A stretch of 64,000 nucleotides of DNA from Oscheius sp. JU75 (GCA_037178855.1 JASJZC010000007.1:10230001-10294000); one strand, 5' to 3'. Positions 11,807 to 27,934 are shown, counted from the stretch's first letter. The notes: a model not told the origin generated them from the sequence alone. A program made the numbers and translations.

Positions 11807-12547
11807 TGAAAAATCTGGATGCACTGTCGGTCATTCGCACGTTCCATACGTCTCAGCAAGTGCATGACCAGGCTCCTCGCCGCGAATCAGTCAAAGTTCA
11901 GCATTCCGCACAAGTACTGGGTTCCAAAGGAATTCATCGAAGTGATAAAGCAAATGACGCTGTCGTTTGAAAGAAAACTGCATCTCAACAGCTGGAAGCT
12001 ACTTGTGCCGCATCCTGGATGGCCGGTCTCGCTAAGATCACATTTATATGTGATGGAAGTAACGAGGAAGATAATACTATTCTCGAAAACTGGGAAGTGG
12101 TGAAAGGCTTGATAATTATTCCTTTTGCAAATTTTCACTATCCACAATAATTGTGTAATGGCCAGGCCGGCCGGGGTTAGACCAGTCGAGCCGAGAAAAC
12201 ACACGGACAGCTCTTACTTAAAGCGATTCTGTAGTTACTGTGTACATGTTAACAGTGCAGTTGGTGCGTTTCAGAAGCCTAAGAAGATAATCGATCCCCC
12301 AGAGCTCAATCTGATCACTTTCGAAGAACCTCTGGAAACGGAAATAGACATCGAAAAGTGCAGACTATCAGGAAACTTCGAGATGCCGTGGTTCATCCAG
12401 GTGAACTGGCTACCGATTCATTCAACTCCGAAATTTCAGCAGTGAAGATTGAGAGAATGCAATCCTACCGTGAAGAGTATCTCTGGCTGGTGTTCCGAGC
12501 CAAAAGAAGACTTTCTCAGGTCCATGCAGTTCTCATATATTCGTGAG
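11807..12547 (+). pseudogene. frame-broken coding-like stretch, possible decayed gene
   Basis: Protein-like sequence runs through this segment but moves between frames. From ATG 11807 one frame begins MKNLDALSVIRTFHTSQQ, which resembles a mitochondrial presequence. A second frame reads SIPHKYWVPKEFIEVIKQMT and continues to a stop at 12103. A further open stretch around 12180-12440 reads KPKKIIDPPELNLITFEEPL, and another ends with SYREEYLWLVFRAKRRLSQV. A 42-nt intron (GTGAAC...TTTCAG) could explain the last change but not the earlier ones. I infer either a decayed single-exon gene or sequence errors. The family is not recognised. Confidence 0.3.
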
Positions 12548-13246
12548 ATCGGATAATAGAGTCTTATTTGCACCCCGCTCTAATGGTCACTATATTATCT
12601 TCAAAATTAGCTGGGGATATCGCAGTTTTCGTCCGACTTCGGGGAGGTTTACAATAATCCCCAATGTGACATTCCTGTCTCACCTTTTACAGAATGTGCG
12701 CTAGCTTATAGAAGCTCTAGAGCCAGAACACTACCGTAAGCCAGTTCGTCCCATTGACTAATCCATTTACAATGGTGACCACAACGATGCCATTGACCTC
12801 GCTGCTTTCTGTGACCTCTGGAACAATACTTAGACCGATATACGTTGACCGGTGTACCAGATGTCTGAACATGTTATAATAAATTTTTGGGTTAGAAAAT
12901 CTGTTCTGGACAAATGTACGCAGGTTTCACTTGCAAACTCTGCTTGACCAAATTCGACTGTTTGAATTCACTGTATTTTATGGTTCGACAGATTGAGTTC
13001 AGCTTGGGTTTGCTTGGAAACCCTGAGAAATTGTCGGCTTTTTGCTGTATTTTGACTTGTCAATAGCATTTTTCTTCAGTACCGCAGAGAGGGGTCAAAC
13101 CTTCAGCAATACATCAAAGTACAATAAACGATACACAGACACAGAGTCGACAAAGTAATGGATGGATGGGCAGATTTGTTAGCTAAGCCAGGAGAGCCCA
13201 GACACCTGTTTAAATTATACTATCCATGTGACCATTCATCCATCTT

Positions 13247-13432
13247 TTACGATGGTTTCCCACAAAAGTTTGATTTACATCTTCATAGACAAGCTGCTCG
13301 GGCTGTTCAAAGTGAAATCTCCGAAAATTTTATCACAATACGAGCAGTTTTCTTTACGATACAATCCTCAAACTCTACATTTTCGTCCAACGAGAGAATG
13401 TAAACAGCATACTGCTCGTTTGTGGCTGTAAG
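13247..13432 (+). CDS. possible isolated exon, unknown
   Basis: An open reading starts at an ATG near 13253 (MVSHKSLIYIFIDKLLGLF), has good protein character and runs into a GTAAGT donor at about 13429. No partner exon in matching phase was found before the zinc-finger gene, so this may be a relic or the start of an unrecognised gene. No known motif. Confidence 0.25.
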
Positions 13433-13679
13433 TTTTCCTACTTTCATGACATTAATTCCGGGCTTTTCTTGCTTTTTTAATTATTCATCAATGAAGAAAA
13501 CATTAAATGATAGAAAACCGTAGAAAAATCGATTTGTTTACGATGCTCGCTGCAGATTTTTTTGCGAATTTACATAAGTTGCTGGAAGCTTCTAGCAATC
13601 AGGGGGGGATTTCGATATTTTGCTTAAATTTCTTGTTCCTTTTTGGGCTTCTTATTGCCAAAACGTACTAAAATTTTAG

Positions 13680-15565
13680 ATGGCACCGGTCAATCGGCCA
13701 TTAGATCGGGCAGGAATGGTGAGCGAGCTGAAAGCCATCCGCATAGCCTACAATGTTCCAGAGGGAGAGCAGCCGGTAACTCGCACTGTTTTTGTTCAAA
13801 TTTTGCTGTTTTAGGTCAGAGTAGTCAACAGTTTCAAAGTTGCTAGCGCTAGTGACCCAAAACGTGTCAAAAAGTTTCCATTTGCGAAGGAACAGAGAGC
13901 CTGGAAGTGCCCGTAAGTCTTTAAAAGTTCAAGAAAAGTTGTAAATTCAGAGAATGTAATCGTTTCCTCAGCTCGAAACGATCCTTCAACGAGCACATGA
14001 ACATTCACAGCCAGAAACGGCCTTTTGCTTGCGAATTCTGCGAGTACTCAGCTGGTAAGCTGTTTTTATACCATTCAAAATTTGTATTTTAGCTAGCCAA
14101 ATGACTCTCCGACGTCATGTACTTCGGAATCATACCCCAGCTCAGGATTGGGGATACCGATGCCCTTACTGTCCACAAGTTTACATGGAACCGGCCAGTT
14201 ATCAGCAGCATGTCAGGTAATTATTATTTAGCTAACTCTGTCACTCTGTCTCTCAGTCTTTTAGTATCACTGTCTCTCTGTCTTTTTTCTTCCTTTAGCT
14301 CTTGTCAAAAATTGCATAAAATGGGTGAAAACGGCAGAGTTTCACCCTGTTTGAACAGTTTGTGACCTTGCTGCGCAGTTCAAATCTTGCCCTGCCCGCC
14401 CAAATTAAGCTGTTCCCGTGACCAACTGATATTGTGTTATCTTTAGTTTCTTCCCCGAAAATCTCACAAATGTTGCGTTTTCAGTTCAAAGCATCCTGGA
14501 AGATCGTGCACGTACGGCTGTCCGTATAAGCTGTGCCCCTTCAGTTCCAAATGTTTCCGTCACTTCAGAGAGCATATTAGAAAGCATGACGCCAGTGAAA
14601 GATTTAATGGTGAGAGTACTTGATTTGATTCTGAACGACTTTCCCCTCAGGACCGACGGATCGACAGCCCTGCACACGATCAGATCAGGAACTGATTATG
14701 TACCTTGTCGACGACGATATAGGTAGGCAAATACACAATTTCCTAGCACTTTCAATCCAGGTACTGGCTACAAGGGTCTCTCGACCTCGACAACGGTTAT
14801 TAGAAGACGAGTCATGACCAAGCCTGTGAAGACTGTCATCTATACCAACAGCTTGGTCCATCGTGGTCCTCCCCGACTCGAAGAAGAGGAATACTATCCT
14901 GAGATGGAGATAGATGATTTCATGAAGCAGCCTCTGTCTCTTTTGCCAAGAACTTCGGCACCGAGAACAGTTGAAATGGAGGAAACGGGAGAGCTGATTG
15001 TTGATGGAGAGATCATGCCTGCGGATAATGACTGGATTGAGCAGGAGATTGAGGTACATGGCAAACCTATCATTTTACTAGTGAAACTCAAAAATTCGAG
15101 CTCGTTTAGCTGATGGTATACTATTTCTGAAATACTTCCTTTATGAGCATGTATCGGAAATGATTCAGTTCCACTTGGAATGCACCCAATTTGGGGTAAC
15201 TAGTTCAAAATCGTTCCCTAGAAGTTCAATATTGTCGAAACAGACATAGTTTTATACGTTTTTAAAGTTCGTGACATGTTGAGATGCTCACGACAAGCTC
15301 TGACAGTCTCAGAAATTCATTTTCTTTAAACGGTTGTGGCGTACATTGCTGCTTTTAGTAGATCCTTGCACCTACGACTGCATATGTTTTGATCATGCAA
15401 ACTCTTAAATTGCCTAAAATAAAAAATTAAAAAAAATATAAAATAAAAATAATAAATTAAAATATGCAGTTGTTTGACACTCAGTTTTAAAAAAATGGTT
15501 TTCAGATTTCGGCTCCCGAACCCCTGGCCCTTGCTGACGGCCAGCACGATTTCGACCTGGACTAA
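13680..15565 (+). CDS. C2H2 zinc-finger protein
   Basis: Eight exons (13680-13775, 13815-13912, 13951-14054, 14093-14216, 14485-14609, 14651-14722, 14761-15053, 15506-15565) join in phase to about 290 residues. The TTTTAG acceptor abuts the ATG, suggesting spliced-leader addition. After a basic N-terminal region come four Cys/His units: CPECN...HMNIH, CEFCE...HVLRNH, CPYCP...HVSSKH and a last one with extra cysteines (CTYGCPYKLCPFSSKC...HIRKH). Each fits a DNA- or RNA-binding C2H2 finger. The C-terminal part is acidic and Ser/Pro-containing (EEEEYYPEMEIDDFMKQP), as in transcription regulators. The donor at 15053 could also join, in phase, to the exon at 15804 ahead of the kinase gene; see findings. 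Targets are unknown. Confidence 0.8.
15416..15467. repeat. A/T-only low-complexity tract in intron
   Basis: About 50 nt made almost only of A and T (runs such as AAAAATTAAAAAAAATATAAAATAAAAATAATAAATT) lie in the last intron of the zinc-finger gene, far more AT-biased than its surroundings. Confidence 0.7.
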
Positions 15566-15928
15566 AAATACTGCTAGTTCCTTTGCTTCTTTACTTATAC
15601 CTGTCGCTGCTATGGGTGTCATTTTTCCCCCAGTTCCTCCGCTATTTTTGTGCCTTTCACTATCCAGTCGGATTTGGGTTTTATTCACCACGGGTCTTTT
15701 CCTTTTTCTATAAACTGTTTAGAAACTTCTCACTTCCTTTCCACTTGGTTTTTTTGCCAAAAATTTATCTTTTTTTCCATTTAAAATAAACCATTTCTTG
15801 TAGATTCAGGACACTCAAACAGCTGAATCCAGGAGGATCGCTAGTATAAGGTTGGTTCTAAAAAGCACTTTATTTTCGCTTCTGTTCGTAGTGATGTGTT
15901 GCTTTTCAGTAGTAAGGGCCGGAAGACC

Positions 15929-19468
<3,540 letters not shown>

Positions 19469-20382
19469 CCTCTACTCTCTTTCTTTAGGCGCTTCTGTAG
19501 TATTTTTAGTTTGGCCAAAAGGAATTTAACGGGTAACAGATTATCGGCATTGATCAGCTACTTAAGACTCGTCAAAAACACAGCAAAGTTAACAAAATAT
19601 ACTCATTCAGCCCTAACACCTCTAGTCCCTATTGTATATCAAACCAGCTCCAAATATGACTCATTCATACATAATCCCGGTCATATTGTTTCAAAAACGC
19701 GTGTATATCAGTGTTTGTGTTCGGTAAATTGTTTTCCAGTTGCATTTGTTTGCTCTCGAACCATATGACTCTAATTGTCCATCTGTACAAGCAAAAGGGT
19801 GGGGCTAGTGCAGAATTGATTTAATAAAATTGCGGTATCTTAAGTCTCAGAGGTCCCACAACTGGCGCTGGTAATCCAGCGTTAGTTTAATATCTTCGTC
19901 GGACTTCTGCGTCTCGCCAGAACACCAACTGTCTCAAGGTGACCTGACCCAGCCGCAGCAGATGGTTATCTGAGGTGAAGAGACAGCCACATATATAGTA
20001 TAGAGACTAGTATGGGCTGCTTTCCTACTAAGGGGGAACCATTATCTCCGTCTTTTGCCTTCTCTCCTTTTCCAAGAACGTCAATCACTTAAAAGCGCAT
20101 CAATTTTAGGATAATAACGTTTTATTGGGCCATTCAAATATTGATAAAGCCACATGTCGCTTAGTTGGTAAGCGCGCGCCAAATTCCAGCCTAGGCACGT
20201 TTCAAAACCGCGACAATTCGGCCATTGTTAGTCATTGCTCCGAGCTTCCCCGCACACTCACACACAACCATTTCCGACCCCCCGATGACGCGTTCATGGC
20301 CCTAATCAAAATAATCCGCCCCTTCGTTTTGCTCCCTTTTCTTTTCTTTTTTTGCTGCTTTTGAAAGTTTTACTTTTAGAGG
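19469..20382. other. intergenic region with a tRNA-like relic
   Basis: No exon is evident between the kinase and EB1 genes. At 20155-20235 the sequence CGCTTAGTTGGTAAGCG forms a good tRNA D-arm/A-box, but the following arms do not fold well, so it is at best a tRNA pseudogene or SINE remnant. Pyrimidine-rich DNA before 20380 leads to the acceptor next to the EB1 start. Confidence 0.35.
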
Positions 20383-22459
20383 ATGAATTACAACGTGATC
20401 AATGTGATCAACACTTCCGCGACAACGGAAAACCTGTCCAGACATGAGCTTTTGCAATGGGTAGGTTATTTGCGAGCTTTTTGACCCCATAACTTTTAGG
20501 TAAACGACTGTCTGCAGAGCAGTTTCGCAAAAATTGAGGAACTTCATACGGGAGCGGCTTATTGCCAGGTATTTGTAGATTTTTCCACATAGCAATCTTG
20601 TTTTAAGTTCACAGACCTTCTTTTTCCCGGATCCATGAAAATGAACAAGGTCAAATGGAATTCGCGGTCGGAGTTAGATTGGTTGGAGAATTGGAAGGTA
20701 AAATTTTTGATATCCTTGTTTCACAATCCGTTGTTTAGCTAATCTCCACAACATGGAAAAATATCGGTGTGGATAAACTCGTCCCGGTTGAGAGATTGAT
20801 CAAGGCCAAATTCCAGGTACCTTATTATTATTTTCATTTCAACATTTTTTCCTATTATCTCATCCTAACGTTGCAAATTCAAATACCTGTTTTTGGTTTC
20901 CATGTCGTAACCCTCTGGTTAGTTGGACTTCAGCAACCTTTGCCTGTCAATCTGTCTCATCAATAGAGTTTCCTCTTGCGTTCCTGATTTAGCGATTTTC
21001 TGGAGAAATATCAAGTGCGGTCAGTCTCTCGAACCACCGACTACTACTGAGTCGACCCCACTTTTTGATTTCTACATTCCGTACTGATCTGTCACCTCGT
21101 TCCTGTAGTTTTGTACAGTAATCTTTCGTGGTATGCTTTTCTCTTTGGTCACTACTCTTGGTCATTTTGTCAACTTTTGGCTGTAACTTATCATCGTGTC
21201 TCTCCCGCACTGTCTCACTCAAAAGCCTATCACGACATTTCTACCCCGCTGATAAATCTTTATCGACTTCAATCACTTACAGAAACCTGTGACCCCATAA
21301 AACACCTAAATTTCCAGGACAATTTCGAGTTTCTGCAATGGTTCAAGAAATTTTTCAACTGCAACTACAACGGACAAGACTATTACGCCTTAGAGGCACG
21401 TGGAGGTGCCCAGCTTGGTAGTGGAGCTGCTTCGAATGCTGGAGTCACTACTCCTAAGGCTCCTACTGCTCCTCGAACAATTTCAGCTCCGTGAGTATTG
21501 TTCCAATCAACAGGCCACATGTCTACTCATTCGTCAAATTATGCATTCATTTTAGGCGACCTGCTACTGCCTCCACGGCTGCTCGCTCTAAAATGGTGGC
21601 TCCGACTCCGAGAGCGACCGGCGTTCCAGCTGCTAAAACAAACGGATCCAGCATTGCCAAAGTAAAAACTAGATTTTTAAATTTGAGCTTTTTGTTCAGC
21701 CCGTTTCTTCAGCTCCTAGCCGATCCAACTCGAATCTTGGAGATCCCAAGCCGGCTGACGACAAAAGACTTCAGGAAGTGTTGGATGAAGTTAGAAGGCT
21801 GCGTAATGAACTTGCTGAGGTTTGTGGTTTTTCAGTTTTCCTTTGTTAACATTTGCTCCCACCCCGTGTGTGAAATTTGGACATTAAAAAAACTACGAAT
21901 TTCATGAAACCATTTTAAGCATACAGGGTATCCTTTTATAGTTGACCTATTACGACAATGCATAGAAAAACGGGGCCATGAATCAAGCCACTTTGAAAGG
22001 GCGAACCGTATACAAAGCGTAGACAGAACCTACTTCAGATTACAGCCAAGAAGTTTGAATTTAGAGGCTGTCTATCCATCGTTGTGTCGTTTTTAAATAG
22101 TGACCAAGGTTCGAGTCCTGGGCACTGCTCTATGACGAATTTTATTCATTTTTGAAACAAGACCAATGTTTTCTGTAAAAGTAGAAAACAATTTTCTTGC
22201 ATTAGTATAATACACATTTTTAGTCCAAAAAAGCCCTGGAAGAAGCTGATGTAGTCTGTGAAAACGTCGCTGGCGAAAGAAACTTCTACTTTGGAAAGCT
22301 CCGACGCATTGAGGTATCGTTTTACAAAATTTTGTTTATGTTCTTCTTCAGATCCTCTGTCAAGAAAACGAGACTCTCGGCAATTTAGATGTCAACAAGA
22401 TTGTAGATATTCTCTATGAGACAGAAGACGGATTTGAGCAGCCTCCCGACCAGGACTGA
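20383..22459 (+). CDS. EB1/MAPRE microtubule plus-end-binding protein
   Basis: Nine exons encode about 303 residues with the full EB1 architecture. The N-terminal calponin-homology domain (residues about 1-125) includes [50 protein letters not shown]-like sequence (here [18 protein letters not shown]) and [21 protein letters not shown] Ser/Thr/Pro/Ala-rich linker follows, then the EB homology coiled coil ([19 protein letters not shown]) with [20 protein letters not shown]1 tracks growing microtubule ends and recruits SxIP proteins. Human EB1 ends in an EEY motif that binds CAP-Gly domains; this protein ends FEQPPDQD without it. A TTTTAG acceptor lies three bases before the ATG. The third intron ends at TTTTAAG, which restores the conserved F-T-D-L-L-F-P-G frame. 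Confidence 0.93.
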
Positions 22460-23935
22460 AGTATTTTCCTCCTTAACCAAATTCTGTTGTCATAGAATCT
22501 GAACTAAGCGCCAAAACATAGAAACTCCCCCATACGTGCTCATATTTATTCAGTTATTATTCATTTATTTCCTCTCTTGCCTCACTGTCGCAGGCTTAAC
22601 CCGCCTCCGGAAAACGGTTCAACACTTCTTTAATCAATTTCTTGCAATGATCGTGTGCTCGCAACTAGATGGTCCGGAAATGTAATAAATGCTTTGCTTT
22701 TCTTTGTGTATCCTTTCAATTGCAATTAGGAATCTAGATCTCTTGTAGTGGAAAGTAAAACTTTCTGTTTGCGTGGGAGGTAATTCACCGATTTGCAGTG
22801 GACTTAATTGCCCTTTAAAGGTCGTGTTTGTATGAATACGCGTTGCTGAATGGGTTGGTTTTCTCTTCAGGGTTAAAGGGAACTTCAACGAAAGTATTGA
22901 AGAAAACTGAACGCGTTTAAACACAATTTTCAACGTTTTTGGAAACATTTTGTAGAGAACATCTGGATTGACCGAGATAAGATACCGGAATGTTTTCTGA
23001 AAACAGTAAAACCAGTTCTTCAGCCTCCTGAAAAAAAATGCTCTAAAATGTTGGTTTATGCCCAGATACAGACAGAACAAATGGTTCACAAGTGTGTGGG
23101 GTAAAACAGCTTTCTGGTTAGAATGCACCTCCTATAGATACCTACTGTATTAAAACATAAAACAGTGTTTAATCTTAATAACACTCAATTTAAGGTCCTG
23201 GAACACTGCTAAAAATAATTATCAATGACTCATGTCTCGAAAGGGGACGTCGAAAGAGGATGTGAAACAGTTGGAACCAAAGGGACACAGTTTAGTTGCA
23301 CTCATTCCGCCAGTTCCAGTTGAACTGACCGAACAGAAATTTCAACCATGGCAGATTTAAAGAAAAACCCGCAGGCTGTCTCACAGTCGGAGAGGAGATG
23401 AACATCAGATTCTTTCTGACACTATCATTGTTATCAAATTCAGTGACTCGTAAAACCCTTGTAATCTGTGTTGCATCTTAAAAGTTTCTCTGTTCGTTTC
23501 TTGATAAACATTATCGGAACTAGTTGGTCTAGTCCGTCAAAACAATCTCCGAGCGCACTTCCACGTTCCCATGAACATCAACGATTATAGATTGCTACTG
23601 ATGTAAAACAGATGCTTGACAGAGGTTAAATGAATATGTCTGTGGATAATTCAAACTTAGAGTGGACGACTCGATTGTCAAGAAGTATTAAACTTAAGTA
23701 ATCCAGCTACACGCTAAGCAGACTGTACTCAAAATGTGCTCAAACGATTTTTCTGGAAAGACGCAGACACGAGAGATTATCACTATCTTATCTATGTGGC
23801 TTCCTCCCCATAAGACTTAATAGAGGACACTGCCGAGTGTCCTCTCCAAAACAAGGGCTGTTTTGTAATTGTTCACCGAGTGTTACCACTTTTTAATCCC
23901 TTAAAACTGCTCTCCAGTCATTGTCAACTTTATAG
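22460..23935. other. intergenic region; long minus-strand ORF of doubtful meaning
   Basis: The only long open frame is 22634-23128 on the minus strand (164 codons, Phe/Lys/Thr-rich, no motif). It starts in AT-rich DNA, has no splice context and no recognisable family, so I do not call it a gene. The 23150-23935 part shows nothing except the TTTATAG acceptor in front of the next start. Confidence 0.3.
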
Positions 23936-26009
23936 ATGGTCTACTCCGCAGAATTAATCGAAGGCACAACCATTAATACCTTGTGGTTGGAGCACAAACT
24001 TTGTGCCAAATTTGCCGAATCCATCAAAATTGACAATGTTTCTCCTCTTGGATCGGACGCGGTCGGATACATGTCCGTCATTCGAAAACTTTATCTCAGC
24101 GGAAGTCCGAAAATTCCGGCTACCGTAATACTTAAGGTAAGACATCTGATTTTGACCATCCCCACAAATTAAGACTCCTGCTCCTGAAGGAGGCATGGAA
24201 GCTGTTGAAAAGGCTGGCGGGAAAACGGAAGCAAACAATGAACGTGCCAACTTGGTGCAGGAAGCTTTTCATGATACTGAATGTGAAACTTTGGCTGTCC
24301 TGAACGAAGGAGGTAGAATCCCACTTATCTAGGCATAAATCAGAAGTTCAGAGCACAACATCAAGGTCCCTAAGCTGTACTACGTGGGCAAGTCGGACAC
24401 ACAAACTCCTTGCATTATCATGGAAGAAATTGTGGATTGTACAGTTCAACCTTTGATTCCCGGTTTCAACGAGGCACAGGTATTTAAACATTGTATGGTT
24501 GGGAGAGGGCAATGCTGTTTGGTCGTTCTCGCCATCTTACTAGTCTAGGCTTTTCTAAGTTCAGTTTCAGGGCCTTCTTCTTGAAAGCCAAGAGCTCTAG
24601 CGTAATGTCTTGCCAGTCATAATGTTCCCACCCGTGCCATCTTAACGGCTAGATTCCTTGTCGTAGTCGAACAGTACTCACTCGTACCGTCTTTGCAACC
24701 CGAAATTTGGTGTAATCTCATCCAGATTATCATCACAGCCAATTTCTTACCATGTTGGCAGTCATAAACCATACCGTCTCGCTAGACAGCCACGCGCCAG
24801 CCATATGCAGTCAAACAATACTCACCCGTACCGTCTCTGTTACCCGATATTCTGTATGATCTCACCTGTACCATCTTTACAGTCAATTCCTTAACGGCTT
24901 GTTTTTTTGTTTTCCCTTGTCCCGTCTCACTGGATTTCTACGAACAGACATATGTAATCAAAAAGTTCTCACCTGTACCGTCTTTGTAACCATAATTTCG
25001 CAGCAGGACTATCCTCGTAGTCAACTCCTATTCTTAAATCCTTAGCAGTTATAGTGTTTCAACCCGTACTGTCTGTATATCTAGATTCTCTTTTGCCTGG
25101 AGTGTGTAGTCAAGTAGTTTTCACACGACCCTCTCTATAATCAGTTTCCTTTTATTTTTGAATCTATTTTCTGCAACGACCCCAGACCTGAAAATCTTGC
25201 ATTATCAGGTTCAGAATCTCCTTTTCAGCTCTACATTCTCGTCGACCAAATTGTTGAACTACAGCACTGGTCCTTGAAAAACGCTGAATGGAGAAAGCCA
25301 ATGAGTGCGGCTGTAAAAACCATTCCTCCCCTTAAAGTCACCAAAATTTAGCAAGAGGAACTGGGAATGAGCTGCACTCCTATGCTTTTAGCCATGTGTT
25401 CTACGTTTTTCACGAAACACAAAGCTGTTTTCGGGGATTTGGGAGACAAGATGATGGAGAACACACTGAAATCAAGGGAACACTACACGCACTGGTTTCG
25501 AACCGTATATGAAACTGATGGTTGGTTCTTTTCATTAATCTCAAATTTGACATTATTAAGAGAGACCAGTGGTTTTGGTGCACGGCGACATGTGGACGGC
25601 CAACTTTTTATGGCATGGTAATGCCCTCGGTGCAATTGTTGACTGGCAGCTGGCTCATGCCGGCAATGTTGTTGAAGATATAATGAGACTGTTGACAACA
25701 TGTACAAGCTCAGCAATCAGACGACGTATGACAACCTCGCTGTTGAACCACTATTATAATCTTTTATCTTCGAAAAATGGCGGAAAACTGTCTTTTAGTC
25801 GGGAACAGTTGGAGGTGGGTAAATTAGAGAAGGTTAAATTCGTGTCCCAGGAAGAATACAAGTTCTACCTCCCGGCTGGCTGCGTCTGGACAACTTTCGC
25901 AGTGGCATTCTGGGAAAACAGCATACTGAACACTGAGGGCAAGGTGAAGGAGGCCTTGGACAGACTCAAGTGTTTCTTGGAAGACACTGCGGAACTATTG
26001 AACTGGTAA
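23936..26009 (+). CDS. CHK kinase-like / DUF1679 (EcKinase) family protein
   Basis: Exons from ATG 23936 to TAA 26009 agree in phase and give about 420 residues. The N terminus resembles the family's Gly-rich lobe (VSPLGSDAVGYMSVIRKLYL). The catalytic core has LVHGDMWTANFLWHGN (Brenner-type HGD..xxN motif) and IVDWQLAHAGNVVEDIMRLL (the acidic metal-binding region). The C-terminal piece LKCFLEDTAELLNW closes the fold. The family phosphorylates small alcohols: insect members act on ecdysteroids, and nematodes have many paralogues of unknown substrate that are often detoxification-linked. The acceptor CTTTATAG directly precedes the ATG. One intron (24481-25228, about 750 nt) is packed with a degenerate repeat; another, of about 38 nt, is needed to keep the frame after MSAA. 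Stop to next start is 416 nt. Confidence 0.88.
24481..25228. repeat. degenerate interspersed repeat, core CTCACCYGTACCGTCT
   Basis: Within one intron of the CHK kinase gene the core CTCACCCGTACCGTCTNTGTNACC recurs at about 24628, 24677, 24821, 24861, 24968 and 25060, each with some changes. It is often preceded by GTAGTCAAACAGTA-like sequence. Spacing is irregular (40-145 nt), so this is not a clean tandem array. Related copies lie at about 4070-4110 and 6440. Confidence 0.65.
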
Positions 26010-26424
26010 ACATCTTGTAATTCACTTGAAATAAAAATCTATTAATATCCCGTGTCTTAAAGCAGAGTCAGCCTCCTCGGCACGATTGATTCAGAGATGT
26101 TTTTGGCCAAACTCCCCCCGAAATCCAACTTGATATAATTGCTTAACTATCTTTCCGGGAGCGTCCCCCGTGTTCGTTGACCCCAATTCCAGTTCGGCCT
26201 TGGCGACTTTACGCCTGTCCCCCACAACTTTCACAGCCCTCTGGATTCGTCCTCAGGTTTCCCTTTCCGTGTTCGAACAAGGTGTTTTTGTCATTTTTAC
26301 ACGAAGATGACCCTGAACAGACCACCACGATGGTACAGATAAGAGAGTCTAACACAAGTGTAAAGTTCTCACTTTTCCTTAAATTTCAACCGGTCCCCTA
26401 CTATGTGAATTTTCCACATTTAGA

Positions 26425-27832
26425 ATGCCTATAACTGCTGATGAGAAGGTTAAAATTGAGGAACTACGTGGCAAAGTGGCCGGATACGTATGTCGGTTTT
26501 TATTTTCCAATCTAGTCACTTTTTCAGATCACCTCATATTATGATACAGACTATAATCTTCTTCGTTGGCTGAAAGGCCACGACTACGACTTGTCAATTA
26601 TTGTGCCAAAGCTAATCAACCATCTGAAACTACGGAAATCCTACTGGAAATTGGATGAGCTGGCAGACAAGCCCCGTGATCATGTCGTGCACAAACATTG
26701 GAAGGTTTGCATCATTTCCTTTTTGCAAATTGCTAGGGGTTATAGTCCGGTCTGACAGGAGCATCTGTCATCACTCCCAACACCATCGTGAACATCGAAC
26801 AGACCGGCGGCAATGACTACTGGGGAATGCTCAGAACGCATCCGATTAATGATGTTCTCCAGTAAGACCGCTTTCTGACTCAGTGTCTTAGTTTTCCAGG
26901 GCTCGAGTTCATGATCTGGAAAGTATGCTGCGAGCGGTGATGGAGCTTGAAGCGAAAACAGGTGAACTCTAGTGGAAAAAACGTCCGGACCACAATAAAC
27001 GTTTTCCAGGTGATCAATGCTCCGTCATTTATATCATGGACTTGACTGGACTCACCTGGGACAAGAAAACAATGTCGCTGGTCTCGGGGGGTCTTGCTTC
27101 CATCTCGGCCTTTATGCAAGAGCACTACGTGGAGATGATTCACTCATTTGTGCTAGTCAACGTGCCGACATTCATCTCCGTCGTCTGGTCAGCTTGTATA
27201 ATTGCTTTTGACTATCTCTCTTAAATTTCTAGGAATATTGCTCGCCCCCTGCTTCCGGAGAAGACCCGCAACAAGGTGAACATCCTCGGAGGAAATTGGA
27301 AGCAGGATGTTCTGAAGATTGCTGATGTAAGGGCTCTGCCTGCATACTGGAACGAGGGAAATGAGGGTCCTTTTCTGGCCGACGTCGAGAAGGGAGTACC
27401 CTTTGCGGAGGACCAGTACTACAAGGAGCCTGTCCATCCTGACTGTCAGACTATTTCCATCCCGGCTGGAAAGATGGGACATGTTGACATCCAGGCCGAA
27501 GAGGTGGGAAAACTACAATTTCTCGAATTATATCTTTAGGGACAAACAGTCTCCTGGGAGATTCACGCAAATGGACACTTTGCCTTCTGTGTCTATGTCC
27601 TAGAGACTGGAAAGGAAGACGATTTCCAATCTTTAGAAAGAGCATACCCTCTTTTTAGTGTAAGTCATACCGTTGTTTTTAAAACTTGGCTTAGAAAGTT
27701 CCCGGTCCTACGATGGTCCCCTGCCTGGATAGCCTCGTCAGCCCGAAGACGGCAACACTGCGCTTCTGGTTTGGCAATCAGCATGCCTGGTTTCACACAC
27801 TCAAGATTCAGCACCTCATTAAGGCAGAGTGA
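26425..27832 (+). CDS. CRAL-TRIO and GOLD domain protein (SEC14-like)
   Basis: About eight exons give roughly 390 residues. The CRAL-TRIO N-terminal helices come first (DTDYNLLRWLKGHDYDLS). The lipid-binding CRAL-TRIO fold follows, with CSVIYIMDLTGLTWDKKTMS, FVLVNVPTFISVVWNIARPL-type sequence, LLPEKTRNKVNILGGNWKQD and ALPAYWNEG. The C terminus is a beta-rich GOLD domain (ISIPAGKMGHVDIQAEEGQT, VSWEIHANGHFAFCVYVLET), ending TLKIQHLIKAE. This matches the SEC14L2/CTG family, which carries hydrophobic lipids such as tocopherol or phosphoinositides between membranes; the GOLD domain may bind Golgi or cargo partners. CACATTTAG lies one base before the ATG, consistent with trans-splicing, so it may be the downstream member of a pair with the CHK gene. 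The ligand cannot be inferred. Confidence 0.9.
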
Positions 27833-27934
27833 TAAACAGAGATTAAGTAAGAGTTTATTGTGCTGAACCCGTCGAGGCTCAATGACGATCGACGTTAGAA
27901 CGGGCAAGGTCATAATTACATAATTTCAACAGTT

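Noticed and set aside
22634-23128. 164-codon ORF on the minus strand
   Set aside because: AT-rich DNA, no motif, no splice or start context, and residue use (many F, K, T) expected from random AT-rich sequence.
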